A stretch of DNA of 64,000 nt from Marvinbryantia formatexigens (GTDB lineage Bacteria > Bacillota > Clostridia > Oscillospirales > Ruminococcaceae), in assembly GCA_021771035.1 (NCBI GenBank), contig JAETPU010000001.1, positions 62,001 to 126,000 of the forward strand, given 5' to 3'. The notes under the pieces were generated by a model that had not been told where the DNA came from, made no database searches, and saw only the letters and a list, made by a program, of their open reading frames with translations. The position numbers and the translations under genes are program-made. Of this stretch, positions 21,155-29,525 are shown piece after piece; the stretch's first letter is position 1, and each line of letters begins with the position of its first letter.

Positions 21155-22264
21155 CTACTTTACTTCAATAAGTTCGTATTCCTTATGTCCAAGCCCCAAC
21201 TTGACAGCGTGATCAATCCCCACTTCCCAGTTGGTTTCCGGGTGGGTGGAATGGAAGTGATCCCCCAGATTCTCCCGTTCTCCATCCAGGACACTTCCGT
21301 GGATAATGGGCTGGCTGTTACAGGCATCAACACAGGCCATGTCTAAGGCGACCGGATCAAAAGAGGCAAACATTCCCACATCTGGAACGATCGGTAAATC
21401 GTTTTCCCCATGGCAATCACAGTAAGGAGAAACATCCACAACCAGGCTGATATGAAAATTAGGCCTGTCTTTCAATACCGCATAAGTGTATTCCGCAATC
21501 TTTTTATTAAGAATGTCATTGGATTCGTCGTTGGCGGGAGTTACTGCGTCCCGGTTACAGGAGCCGATGCAGCGTCCGCAGCCTACGCATTTGCTGTGAT
21601 CGATATGCGCCTTACGGTTATTGTCAAAGGAAATTGCATCATGGGCGCAATTTCTGCGGCACATTCCACAGCCGATGCACAACTCTTCATCAACGGTAGG
21701 TTTACCGCTGTTGTGCATTTCCATCTTTCCGGCACGGGAACCACAGCCCATACCAATATTTTTGAGAGTACCGCCGAAGCCGGTAAGCTCATGCCCCTTA
21801 AAGTGCGTGAGAGTGATAAAGATGTCCGCATCCATAATGGCACGGCCAATCTTTGCCTCTTTAACATATTCCCCATCGATGGGCACCAGAGTTTCATCTG
21901 TCCCCTTAAGACCGTCTCCAATCAGGATATGACATCCGGTTGAAAAGGGGCTGTAACCATTGGTATAGGCGGTTTCCAGATGATCCAACGCATTTTTTCT
22001 GCCGCCAACATACAGGGTATTACAGTCTGTTAAAAACGGTTTACCACCCATCTCCTTGATGACGTCGGCCACGACCTTGGAATAGTTGGGACGCAAAAAA
22101 GCCAGGTTTCCGGGTTCGCCAAAATGGATTTTTATTGCGGCGTACTTATCCTTAAAATCAATCGTTCCAATCCCTGCGCGTTTAATCAGCTTTTCCAACT
22201 TTTCCAATAAATTGGTATTTAGATCGGTTCGAAGATTTGTAAAATAAACCTTGGATTTTTCCAT
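21155..22264 (-). CDS. DUF362 protein with two 4Fe-4S clusters
   Basis: 369 residues. The first about 190 residues form a DUF362 domain (KIHFGEPGNLAFLRP, LTHFKGHELTGFGGTLKNIGMG). A ferredoxin insertion follows with two CxxCxxCxxxC motifs: CIGCGMCRRNC and CVGCGRCIGSCNRD. DUF362 sequence resumes to the end (DVSPYCDCHGEND, VGMFASFDPVALD). Proteins of this layout are common in anaerobes and annotated only as iron-sulfur or ferredoxin-like; substrate and partners are unknown. ATG 22264 has GAAAGGGTGG upstream and matches the family start; the frame extends upstream to 22342 without conserved sequence. It is monocistronic with its own promoter. Confidence 0.88.
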   Translation of the reverse strand: MEKSKVYFTNLRTDLNTNLLEKLEKLIKRAGIGTIDFKDKYAAIKIHFGEPGNLAFLRPNYSKVVADVIKEMGGKPFLTDCNTLYVGGRKNALDHLETAYTNGYSPFSTGCHILIGDGLKGTDETLVPIDGEYVKEAKIGRAIMDADIFITLTHFKGHELTGFGGTLKNIGMGCGSRAGKMEMHNSGKPTVDEELCIGCGMCRRNCAHDAISFDNNRKAHIDHSKCVGCGRCIGSCNRDAVTPANDESNDILNKKIAEYTYAVLKDRPNFHISLVVDVSPYCDCHGENDLPIVPDVGMFASFDPVALDMACVDACNSQPIIHGSVLDGERENLGDHFHSTHPETNWEVGIDHAVKLGLGHKEYELIEVK

Positions 22265-22363
22265 GTCTATGCCCACCCTTTCTCTGCTCTGTGCAAAATG
22301 TTTGACCTTTAGCTTAACAGTTGTCTTTGCGCAATAACGCAATACAAAATTGCTCTACTTGGT

Positions 22364-22392
22364 ATTGTAACAGATTTTATAAAAAAGGTAAA
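22364..22392 (-). promoter_or_regulatory. Promoter for the DUF362 gene
   Basis: Read on the minus strand: TTTACC, 17 bases, TACAAT, about 100 bases before the start. The surrounding spacer (22265-22686) shows no gene. Confidence 0.55.
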
Positions 22393-22686
22393 TAGCATTC
22401 AAAAAAGAAAAAACTATTTTTAATAAGTGAAATTTAATGCTGTATTTTGGATTTGCTTGAATGTCATTCTATTATGCCTATGCCCTCGGCGGAGCTGGCA
22501 GCAGCCTGCAAGGACCGCGTCACAAGAGGAACTGAGCTTTTTTTCATATATCACTTTGCCCCGGCGCTCACAAAAGAAAGGCTCGGCTAATTTTGGAACC
22601 GGCCTCAATCGTCTTCTTGCCAGGATTTTTGAGTTAAATCTGACAGGATGTCCCACTGGCACACAAAGCGTTTTGAAATAAGGAAA

Positions 22687-22711
22687 TACGGGCAGTCTGC
22701 AACCGCCCGTA
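22687..22711 (-). terminator. Terminator after pfkA
   Basis: TACGGGC and GCCCGTA form a stem around 11 bases; the minus-strand tail is TTTCCTTATTTC. Confidence 0.6.
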
Positions 22712-22768
22712 CCTATCTATTCTTTTCTGCACAACATAAAAAGAATTTAATATTCTTATGTTATTTTG

Positions 22769-23767
22769 TCAAATAGAAATTTCCTCTGCAACCCGCATCA
22801 AATTCATATCGATGGATTTGGTCATGTTGAGGGCTTCCAGGATATCCAAATCAACCACTTTGTTATCACGCATGACTACAACGCGGTTACCAATCCCCTT
22901 CTCCAGAAGATCCACAGCGTAGTTGCCCATCTCGCTGGCGAGAACCCGATCCCGCACCGTGGGAGAACCGCCGCGCTGAATGTGTCCCAGAACGGTTGCG
23001 CGGGATTCCACACCAGTACGTTCCTGAATTTCTGTTGCCAGATTTTCCACGCTGTAGGTCTCTCCAACACCCTCAGCCACCACGATGACAAAGTGATGCT
23101 TTCCAGTTTCCATAGCCTCATGCATTTTGGAGACAACGTCACGATCCAGATCAAAGGGAACCTCGGGTACCAAAATTGCAGTGGCGCCGCAGGCAATACC
23201 TACATTGAGGGCAATATGGCCGGCATGGCGTCCCATTACCTCAACAACAGAACAGCGATCATGAGATTGGGAGGTGTCCCGCAGTTTATCCACACACTCG
23301 ACAACGGTGTTCATAGCGGTGTCATAGCCGATGGTATATTCAGAGGAAGAAATATCGTTATCAATGGTTCCGGGGATTCCGATACAGGGAATTCCCTTCA
23401 GGGAGAGATCCCTGGCGCCGCGGAAGGAACCGTCGCCGCCGATTACAACAATCCCATCAATCCCCTGCTGGACACAGACCTGCTTCGCCTTTTCAATTCC
23501 AGCATCCTCTTTAAACTCCTTACAGCGGGCGGTATAAAGGATAGTTCCTCCCCGATGCATAATATCAGAGACACTACGCAGAGTCATTTCATGGAGAACA
23601 GAAGGATCATTTTCTCCACGGATCAGTCCGTTATAGCCGTGATCAATTCCAACAACACGCATCCCGCGATTGATGGCCGTACGAACAACAGCACGGATCG
23701 CAGCATTCATTCCCGGCGCATCACCGCCGCTTGTCAAAACGCCAATTGTCTGTATTTTCTTTTCCAT
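22769..23767 (-). CDS. pfkA: ATP-dependent 6-phosphofructokinase
   Basis: 332 residues, close to the 320 of typical bacterial PfkA. The N-terminus TIGVLTSGGDAPGMNAAIR carries the ATP-site GGD. IVVIGGDGSFRGA holds the GGDGS phosphate loop, and PGTIDNDI holds the catalytic Asp (TIDND). GQ-like RHAGHIAL and RGGSPTVRDR, which contacts the sugar phosphate, are also present. The enzyme converts fructose-6-phosphate and ATP to fructose-1,6-bisphosphate, the committed glycolytic step. GGAGGTTAACTTTCT precedes the ATG. It is a single gene with its own strong promoter, divergent from dnaD; in many Clostridia pfkA pairs with pyk or dnaE, which is not the case here. Confidence 0.96.
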   Translation of the reverse strand: MEKKIQTIGVLTSGGDAPGMNAAIRAVVRTAINRGMRVVGIDHGYNGLIRGENDPSVLHEMTLRSVSDIMHRGGTILYTARCKEFKEDAGIEKAKQVCVQQGIDGIVVIGGDGSFRGARDLSLKGIPCIGIPGTIDNDISSSEYTIGYDTAMNTVVECVDKLRDTSQSHDRCSVVEVMGRHAGHIALNVGIACGATAILVPEVPFDLDRDVVSKMHEAMETGKHHFVIVVAEGVGETYSVENLATEIQERTGVESRATVLGHIQRGGSPTVRDRVLASEMGNYAVDLLEKGIGNRVVVMRDNKVVDLDILEALNMTKSIDMNLMRVAEEISI

Positions 23768-23832
23768 AGAAAGTTAACCTCCAATTATTGGATGTAATCA
23801 CTGATTTTTCGTCAATAAATTAACACGAATTA

Positions 23833-23861
23833 ATTATAATATGGAAACAGTTTACTTGCAA
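23833..23861 (-). promoter_or_regulatory. Promoter for pfkA
   Basis: Minus strand: TTGCAA, 17 bases, TATAAT, about 65 bases before the ATG. Near-consensus, as expected for a glycolytic gene. Confidence 0.7.
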
Positions 23862-23907
23862 GCCCTAAATGAATGAATTTACTTTTTAGACAATCATCTT
23901 GGAAACA

Positions 23908-23936
23908 CTGACAACAGGAAAAGAATCTGGTATAAT
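23908..23936 (+). promoter_or_regulatory. Promoter for the dnaD-helicase loader pair
   Basis: CTGACA, 17 bases, TATAAT with an upstream TG. It is arranged back to back with the pfkA promoter, 46 bases away. Confidence 0.7.
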
Positions 23937-23996
23937 ATTTATGATATTTTTGTCCGAAAATAGGTTGTGATTTTTTGTATGAAAGGCGGATTGTTC

Positions 23997-25025
23997 ATGC
24001 GGTATTGCCTGGATTTTGGCAAATGCTCTCCCCTGTTTGCGGTTCCATCCGCCGTTGTCGATGAGCATCTGCTTACCTGTGGAGCGGCTTCCTTAAAGGC
24101 CCTGCTTTTGTTGCTTCGCGCACCGGATCAAAATGCTGATATAGAACAGATGGCCCGTGATCTCTGCTTGGAACCCGCCGAGGTACATGCGGCACTGCAA
24201 TACTGGGTGCAGGCGGGTCTGCTCAGGGCTGACCCGGCAGAGGCCGCTGCTTCCCAAAAAGAACCCGTTCCCCAGAATCCACAGCTGGAAAAATCATCGG
24301 ATTCCCAGACACCCCCGGCAGAGCTTCCCCAAAAAACACCCCAGGGACCGGTTCCCAAGCCCTCCAAGCTGACTGGCAGCGATATAGAAACGATTATTCA
24401 AACGAATCCTGATGTAGAGGCTCTGCTCCATGAATCGGAGCGTCTGTTGTGCAAGACACTCACGGCGGCCGACATCTCCTCGATTGTTTCCCTATACGAT
24501 TGGGCAGGAATTCCCATTGACGTAATTTTGATGGTGGAGGAATACTGCAAATCCAAGGGAAAAACCAATGTGCGGTACATTGAAAGGACGGCCCTAGCCT
24601 GGTTCGAAAAAGGGATTGATACCCACGAAAAGGCGGAACGGTATATCTCTGAGCTTTTGGAGGCCAGTGAAAATGAAAAACTGGTCCGCAGTGCCTTTGG
24701 GATTTATGATCGCAGATTGATCCCAAAGGAACGTGACTACATCCATACCTGGTTTCGGGAATATGGGTTTGATATCCGCCTGATTAAACTGGCGTATGAA
24801 CGCACCATTGAGGCGATTCAGAAGCTCTCCTTTCCCTACATCAACTCTATCCTGCTCTCTTGGCACAAACAGGGGATCAAAACACCGGAGGCCGCTGCTG
24901 GAGAGGCCAGGACACACAGCACACCTCAGGTCAGGGAGAAGCCGGAGGCCTCCTACAATCTCAATGAATTTGAACAGATGATGCGTAATTCCACACCACA
25001 GCTGTCCAACAAACCGAAGATGTAA
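23997..25025 (+). CDS. DnaD-domain replication initiation protein
   Basis: 342 residues. The N-terminal about 90 residues form a winged-helix region (SLKALLLLLRAPDQNADIEQM). A Pro/Gln/Ser-rich linker follows (about residues 90-125). Two DnaD-type helical repeats come next, the first at VEALLHESERLLCKTLTAADISSI and the second around LVRSAFGIYDRRLIPKERDYI. The second ends with YINSILLSWHKQGI, the conserved YxxxI-like C-terminal motif. DnaD proteins help load the replicative helicase at oriC and restart sites. ATG 23997 has AAAGGCGGATTG upstream; ATG 23979 is an alternative. The next gene encodes a DnaC/DnaI-like loader 38 bases away, and together they form a replication-restart pair. Confidence 0.9.
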   Translation: MRYCLDFGKCSPLFAVPSAVVDEHLLTCGAASLKALLLLLRAPDQNADIEQMARDLCLEPAEVHAALQYWVQAGLLRADPAEAAASQKEPVPQNPQLEKSSDSQTPPAELPQKTPQGPVPKPSKLTGSDIETIIQTNPDVEALLHESERLLCKTLTAADISSIVSLYDWAGIPIDVILMVEEYCKSKGKTNVRYIERTALAWFEKGIDTHEKAERYISELLEASENEKLVRSAFGIYDRRLIPKERDYIHTWFREYGFDIRLIKLAYERTIEAIQKLSFPYINSILLSWHKQGIKTPEAAAGEARTHSTPQVREKPEASYNLNEFEQMMRNSTPQLSNKPKM

Positions 25026-25063
25026 CGTCCCTGTGTCCGAAATATGAAGGAGCTTTATAGAAC

Positions 25064-26059
25064 ATGAAATATTCCAAACAAGCCTATGAATACGCGCTCA
25101 ACCAACTTGAAGAACGCCGGCGCAGGAGTACCCGGGAACTGGAACTGCACCGTAAGGAAGTTTCCCGGGCAATTCCGGAGATTTCCCGGATTCAACAGGA
25201 TCTGGCCAGTACAGGTACTGCTGTGGTACGGGCGGTCTTTTCCGGCGCCGAGGATGTTCCCCTTCTGGTGGAAGGGCTTCGGCTGAAAAATGAACAGCTG
25301 CAGGAGCAGCAGCGCGCACTTTTACGCTCCCGGGGTTATCCTGATAATTACCTGGAGGAGGGCCATCAATGCGCACTCTGTAAGGATACGGGCTATGTTG
25401 ACGCCAAGCCCTGCCAGTGCCTGAACGCCCTGCTGCAGGAGTATGCTTACCGGCAGCTCAATGAAATTTCTTCTATTCAGGACTGTACTTTTCAAACCTT
25501 TGATTTGAGCTTTTATCCGGATACTGTAAGTGCTGGCCTGGGAGTTTCTCCCCGTCAGAAAATGCAGGAGGTGTTGGAGTACTGCAGGCACTACGCGCAG
25601 AATTTTGACGAATACGCCCCCAGTATTTTGATGCTGGGACAGACAGGGCTTGGAAAAACCCATTTGTCCCTTTCCATTGTGAATGAGGTGCTCAAAAAGG
25701 GAGTTCCGGCTGTGTATGGCTCCATGCTCAATCTGATGAACCGGATGGAGCGGGACAAATTCTCTGGCGGAAACTCCACGGATACCTTGGATCATCTCCT
25801 GGAGGCTCCCCTTTTGGTTTTGGATGATTTGGGCGCAGAATTTGACACTTCCTTTACCAATTCTATTGTCTATCATATTATCAACACCCGTATCAGCGAG
25901 CGCCGTCCGGTGATTATCAATACCAATCTGTCCATGAGTGAGCTGGAGAAAAAGTATACTCCCCGAATTGTATCCCGGCTCATTGGGAACTATGATTTTC
26001 TCTATTTTTATGGAACCGATGTTCGGCAGCTCAAAAAACAGCGGGAATTTCGGGCTTAG
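25064..26059 (+). CDS. Helicase loader, DnaI/DnaC-like AAA+ ATPase
   Basis: 331 residues. A helical N-terminal region is followed by a small zinc-binding motif, CALCKDTGYVDAKPCQC (two CxxC pairs, about residues 103-119). Then comes an AAA+ domain with Walker A LGQTGLGKTHL, Walker B LLVLDDLGAE and sensor-1 PVIINTNLS, ending with the arginine-finger region IVSRLIGNYDF. DnaC/DnaI loaders deposit the DnaB/DnaC helicase ring on DNA. An IstB transposition helper has the same fold, but no transposase is nearby and DnaD lies directly upstream, so the loader role is favoured. AAGGAG lies 11 bases before the ATG. Confidence 0.9.
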   Translation: MKYSKQAYEYALNQLEERRRRSTRELELHRKEVSRAIPEISRIQQDLASTGTAVVRAVFSGAEDVPLLVEGLRLKNEQLQEQQRALLRSRGYPDNYLEEGHQCALCKDTGYVDAKPCQCLNALLQEYAYRQLNEISSIQDCTFQTFDLSFYPDTVSAGLGVSPRQKMQEVLEYCRHYAQNFDEYAPSILMLGQTGLGKTHLSLSIVNEVLKKGVPAVYGSMLNLMNRMERDKFSGGNSTDTLDHLLEAPLLVLDDLGAEFDTSFTNSIVYHIINTRISERRPVIINTNLSMSELEKKYTPRIVSRLIGNYDFLYFYGTDVRQLKKQREFRA

Positions 26060-26078
26060 AAAATTATCGAAAAAAGAC

Positions 26079-26107
26079 TTGCCTTTTCTTCTCTGCTATG
26101 CTATAAT
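26079..26107 (+). promoter_or_regulatory. tRNA-Ala promoter
   Basis: TTGCCT, 17 bases, TATAAT, ending 18 bases before the mature tRNA. Confidence 0.75.
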
Positions 26108-26125
26108 AATTTTCGCAGTAATTGT

Positions 26126-26201
26126 GGGGGCGTAGCTCACCTGGGAGAGCGCTACATTCGCATTGTAGAGGTAATGAGTTCGAGTCTCACCGTCTCCACC
26201 A
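26126..26201 (+). tRNA. tRNA-Ala (anticodon CGC)
   Basis: A 76-base cloverleaf. The acceptor GGGGGCG pairs with CGTCTCC (two G-U pairs). The D-arm carries AGCTCACCTGGGAGAGC. The anticodon stem CTACA/TGTAG encloses TTCGCAT, giving anticodon CGC for the GCG codon. The T-arm contains GAGTTCGAGTCTC. Discriminator A and CCA are encoded. It is a single-gene transcript with its own promoter and terminator. Confidence 0.95.
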
Positions 26202-26243
26202 AAAGAAACGACAATCTTCGTAAGAAGATTGTCGTTTCTTTTT
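26202..26243 (+). terminator. Terminator after tRNA-Ala
   Basis: A 17-bp perfect stem (AAAGAAACGACAATCTT and complement), then TTTTT. It begins at the base after the CCA end. Confidence 0.95.
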
Positions 26244-26621
26244 GCACTATTCACTTTTGCTGAAATTATCGTTTCCAGAGAAAAAAGAAAAGAGAAACGA
26301 TTCGGCAGCATTTACATCTTCTCCCCCATCGGAAAATGGCGGACATAAACGGGTGCGTTGGCTTGCACTGCGCAGCCAGAAAGAAAAAACTGCTCATTCA
26401 TGGAAACGTCCCCTTCCACTTTGATATTCACCACAACACGGTGGAGCATTACCAGCTTGTCTGGCACCACCACGAACTGCCGCACAGAGAGCAGAGTATC
26501 CTTCGCCTGGATACAGCCCATAGCCCCATTGGGGACGATATGGCTTGGAGTACGGCATGACCCAGAAGCAGCGTTTGACGGGCGCAGGTGCCATATGAGT
26601 TTTACCATAGACTGCTTATAG
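26244..26621. other. Gene-poor stretch downstream of the tRNA
   Basis: About 380 bases. Overlapping open frames of 66-106 codons occur on both strands (longest on the minus strand at 26312-26632), without ribosome sites or recognisable motifs. It may be decayed sequence; no gene is supported. Confidence 0.4.
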
Positions 26622-26665
26622 CACAAAAACACACAGAGGGCCGCCTACCCTCTGTGTGTTTTGTG
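26622..26665. terminator. Terminator of the alpha-mannosidase unit
   Basis: ACACAGAGGG pairs with CCCTCTGTGT, extended by CACAAAA/TTTTGTG with a single-base bulge. The minus-strand tail is TTTTTGTG; the plus tail is also T-rich, so it may work both ways. Confidence 0.8.
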
Positions 26666-26683
26666 CATCGGTTCCCAATTGGA

Positions 26684-29503
26684 TTATTTTTTCTGGTAAT
26701 ATATCTTTAGTGTTTTGACTTGATTGGCTCCAATGCTAAAGGAAATGTGCCGGTTGGAAATTAAAATCTCCTGTTCATCGGCAGTTTCCCGTTCTAAAAG
26801 ATCCACAAATACAGCCTTCTGGGGCTCAAAGTCAAAAGAAAAGCGAACTTCCCCGCTGAGTCCATCAGCTTCATACAGCCGTACCAGGATACTGCTGCTG
26901 CCATCCTCCGGAGCCTTGATGCTGGAGACACAGACAGTGCCGTTCTCTATGGACATTAGTCTGCCGACAGCTGGAAGAGTGCCTGGATGAGCCGGGGTTG
27001 AAACAGCGGATAGAGGGTGGTTGTAACAGCTGGAATGGTACAGAAGCTGCCGGTTATCCCGTCCTTCGTCCATAACTGCTATGGCAAATTCTATGTGGTG
27101 CATACCGATTTCAGGAGTGGGATCCGGATGACAGGCAGAACGAAGCAGTGTCACCGAGAGGGAGTCCTCATGGCATCGGAACCCATATTTGGTCTTGGTA
27201 ATCAGCATCAGACGTTCTGGTTTCGTTACAGCGCAGGCGAAGCTATTGCCAGGCAGATCCATATTCCTACCCTGCCGGATAATGACGCCAAAGGGAATAT
27301 CAAACTGGTATTCAGCGCAGGGAACGGCGGAAGGTAAGTAATAATTGAGGGCTGGGATCTCGTCCGCCGAGCCGAATTCGCGCCAGTCACAGTCCAGCGA
27401 GTAACAGAGATTAGGGCTCCCCTTATCCAAAAAGATATCCGCTGTGAGCCTGGACGCGCCAAATGATGCTTCGAGCCGTACTTGGGTACGCAGCGGCCCA
27501 TTCCAGACACTCTTCATCTGAACGTGCTGATGGGCGCTCTCGATGCGGTTGTACCGTCCGGTGAACCAGGCGCTCATAGTCTTGTCCCAACTGGTGACCC
27601 CTTTGGGACCGGCTTCCCGGACATACCGGAAAATTCCGCTTGGACGAGTGGGATCTACCAATTCCCGTCCTGTGGGCTTATAAATGACAGAGGCCAGAGA
27701 ACCATCCAGGGAGTTCAGGCGTACCTTGAGCAGTTCATTTTCCAGGATAAATTCATCCGGAGTTTGAACCCGCATATCATTGATAAAGGAGGTTTTTCTG
27801 CCGGCATCGGAAGATGGCACTACTGTGTAGACCGCATATCCCAATGCAGGAACATCCGCTTCGATAAGGAGCCTGGTGTATTCATGATCCCAATAATTCT
27901 GCTTGCACTCCAAAGTTTGAAAGAGGACATCCTCACCCCGGCTGTTTTTTACCGTGATAGCGTCCAAATCACCCTCATAATCCCACAGGATTAGTTCGGC
28001 CGTTTCGGTACGGTCATAACACTCGTGGTTGAATAGGACAAAGGCCCTCTGCGGCCCCATTCCCCGTCCGCAAAAACCGAATCCGGGGCCGCCTCCTGCG
28101 CCGAGGCTGTCGGCAGTAGGCTGGGATGTAATCAGCCTGGAGGTGTCAATCCGATCGCAAATCCTGCGGAGGGCTGTTTTTTTGGCGGTCTCAGCCGCAG
28201 CAAATACCTGCTGGTACAGTCCCGAAGCATACTCCCTCGTTTGTGTTACGCCGGAACCCGGAAGAATATCATGAAACTGGTTAAAGAGGACCTTTTCCCA
28301 GGCGCCTCGGTACAGCCGGATGGGAGAATGGCCTTTGGTGTACACATCTGAGAGCACATGAAAAGCCTCGGATTCCTGCAGCAGCCGCTCCGACTTGCGG
28401 TTGCCCTCTTTAATGCGGCTTTGGGTGGTGTAACATCCGTCACAGAGAAAATTAATCTCGTCATCGATAACGGGCAGCCGAGCCTTTTGCGCCTCAATGG
28501 CCTTAAAGTAATCCTTCAGGAAGGAAAACTGAAAGCTGGGAAAAACCGGCCAGGAGTTCATGTCGATGAGCGCCTCGATATCCCGCCTGGTAGGGCCGCC
28601 GCCATGATCCCCCACGCCATACACCTTGAGCAGGGTTTTGCTGTTGGTGATGCGCTCCAGTTCCGTGGCATAATCTGCGATATGTTCGTCGATGCCGGAG
28701 TTATACCAAAACGGTTCCGTGTACAGAATCACATCCGCGCCGGAAGGGGCTTTCCACCGGTATAAAATATCCTCCCCTACCTGTCCGCGGCAGTGATAGT
28801 AGTACTTGATACCGCCGCCTGCCAGAATTTCCGGAATATTTCTGCTGTGCCCAAAAGTGTCAGGCTCAAAATCGATTTCCAAATCTTTGGGGTTCAGCCC
28901 AAACAACTGGGAAAGATAGGATTTTGTATAGAGGATATGGCGGGATAAACTCTCCCCACTTGGCATATTTTTATCAGTCTCCACCCAGGTAGAGGCGGTT
29001 ATTTCCCATCGCTTTTCCAGCACTCTCTGCTTAATTTCCTCCAACATAGCGGGATCGTGTTCCTCCACGATACGATAGACAGAGGCCTGGGATTGGGAGA
29101 ATTTAAAATCCGGATATTCCCGCATTAAGTCCAGCATTGTGCGGAAAGTGTCAATCGTAGTTCCTACGGTTTCGTCGTAGCCCCACATCCAGTTCATGTC
29201 GATATGCGCATGGGCGACACAGAGGAACCGGTAGGTTTTGGCCTCCTGTGCGGCTGGAGAGAGCATTTCCTCTGCGGCCGAAACCGCATCTTTGGCCAGG
29301 CAGCCGCAGCTATGGTACTGCCCGGTCAGAAACGTTTGAACCCTGCCGATGAGATTGTCATAGCATCCGCTGTTTTTTTCGGACAGAGAACACACAAATT
29401 TCAGCTGTGCAAGGATACGCTTTTCCAGTTTTGTCAGATGTTCTTTGCCGGTGAGAGCCAGCAGTTCCTGAATCGGTCTGAATTCTCCCTGGATTCGGAT
29501 CAT
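26684..29503 (-). CDS. GH38 alpha-mannosidase
   Basis: 939 residues. The N-terminal catalytic domain carries the zinc-binding HAHIDMNWMWGYDET motif and the nucleophile D215 in FEPDTFGHSRN. The middle three-helix region and C-terminal beta domains (FVLFNHECYDRTETAEL, ENELLKVRLNSLDGSL) follow. No signal peptide is visible, so it probably trims mannosides in the cytosol after uptake. ATG 29503 is preserved by a strong AGAGGAGGAAAGCATT ribosome site; a longer frame up to 29635 would overlap the upstream gene and lacks conservation. It follows the URO-D-family gene by 22 bases, downstream of an AraC regulator. The enzyme's linkage specificity is unknown. Confidence 0.93.
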   Translation of the reverse strand: MIRIQGEFRPIQELLALTGKEHLTKLEKRILAQLKFVCSLSEKNSGCYDNLIGRVQTFLTGQYHSCGCLAKDAVSAAEEMLSPAAQEAKTYRFLCVAHAHIDMNWMWGYDETVGTTIDTFRTMLDLMREYPDFKFSQSQASVYRIVEEHDPAMLEEIKQRVLEKRWEITASTWVETDKNMPSGESLSRHILYTKSYLSQLFGLNPKDLEIDFEPDTFGHSRNIPEILAGGGIKYYYHCRGQVGEDILYRWKAPSGADVILYTEPFWYNSGIDEHIADYATELERITNSKTLLKVYGVGDHGGGPTRRDIEALIDMNSWPVFPSFQFSFLKDYFKAIEAQKARLPVIDDEINFLCDGCYTTQSRIKEGNRKSERLLQESEAFHVLSDVYTKGHSPIRLYRGAWEKVLFNQFHDILPGSGVTQTREYASGLYQQVFAAAETAKKTALRRICDRIDTSRLITSQPTADSLGAGGGPGFGFCGRGMGPQRAFVLFNHECYDRTETAELILWDYEGDLDAITVKNSRGEDVLFQTLECKQNYWDHEYTRLLIEADVPALGYAVYTVVPSSDAGRKTSFINDMRVQTPDEFILENELLKVRLNSLDGSLASVIYKPTGRELVDPTRPSGIFRYVREAGPKGVTSWDKTMSAWFTGRYNRIESAHQHVQMKSVWNGPLRTQVRLEASFGASRLTADIFLDKGSPNLCYSLDCDWREFGSADEIPALNYYLPSAVPCAEYQFDIPFGVIIRQGRNMDLPGNSFACAVTKPERLMLITKTKYGFRCHEDSLSVTLLRSACHPDPTPEIGMHHIEFAIAVMDEGRDNRQLLYHSSCYNHPLSAVSTPAHPGTLPAVGRLMSIENGTVCVSSIKAPEDGSSSILVRLYEADGLSGEVRFSFDFEPQKAVFVDLLERETADEQEILISNRHISFSIGANQVKTLKIYYQKK

Positions 29504-29525
29504 AATGCTTTCCTCCTCTGGATGT

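Noticed and set aside
22766-23797. 343-codon plus-strand frame opposite pfkA
   Set aside because: It is the exact antisense of a clear phosphofructokinase gene, with no ribosome site and no recognisable protein.
25064-26059. IstB transposition helper
   Set aside because: No IstA transposase or IS ends; the DnaD gene beside it and the zinc motif favour a helicase loader.
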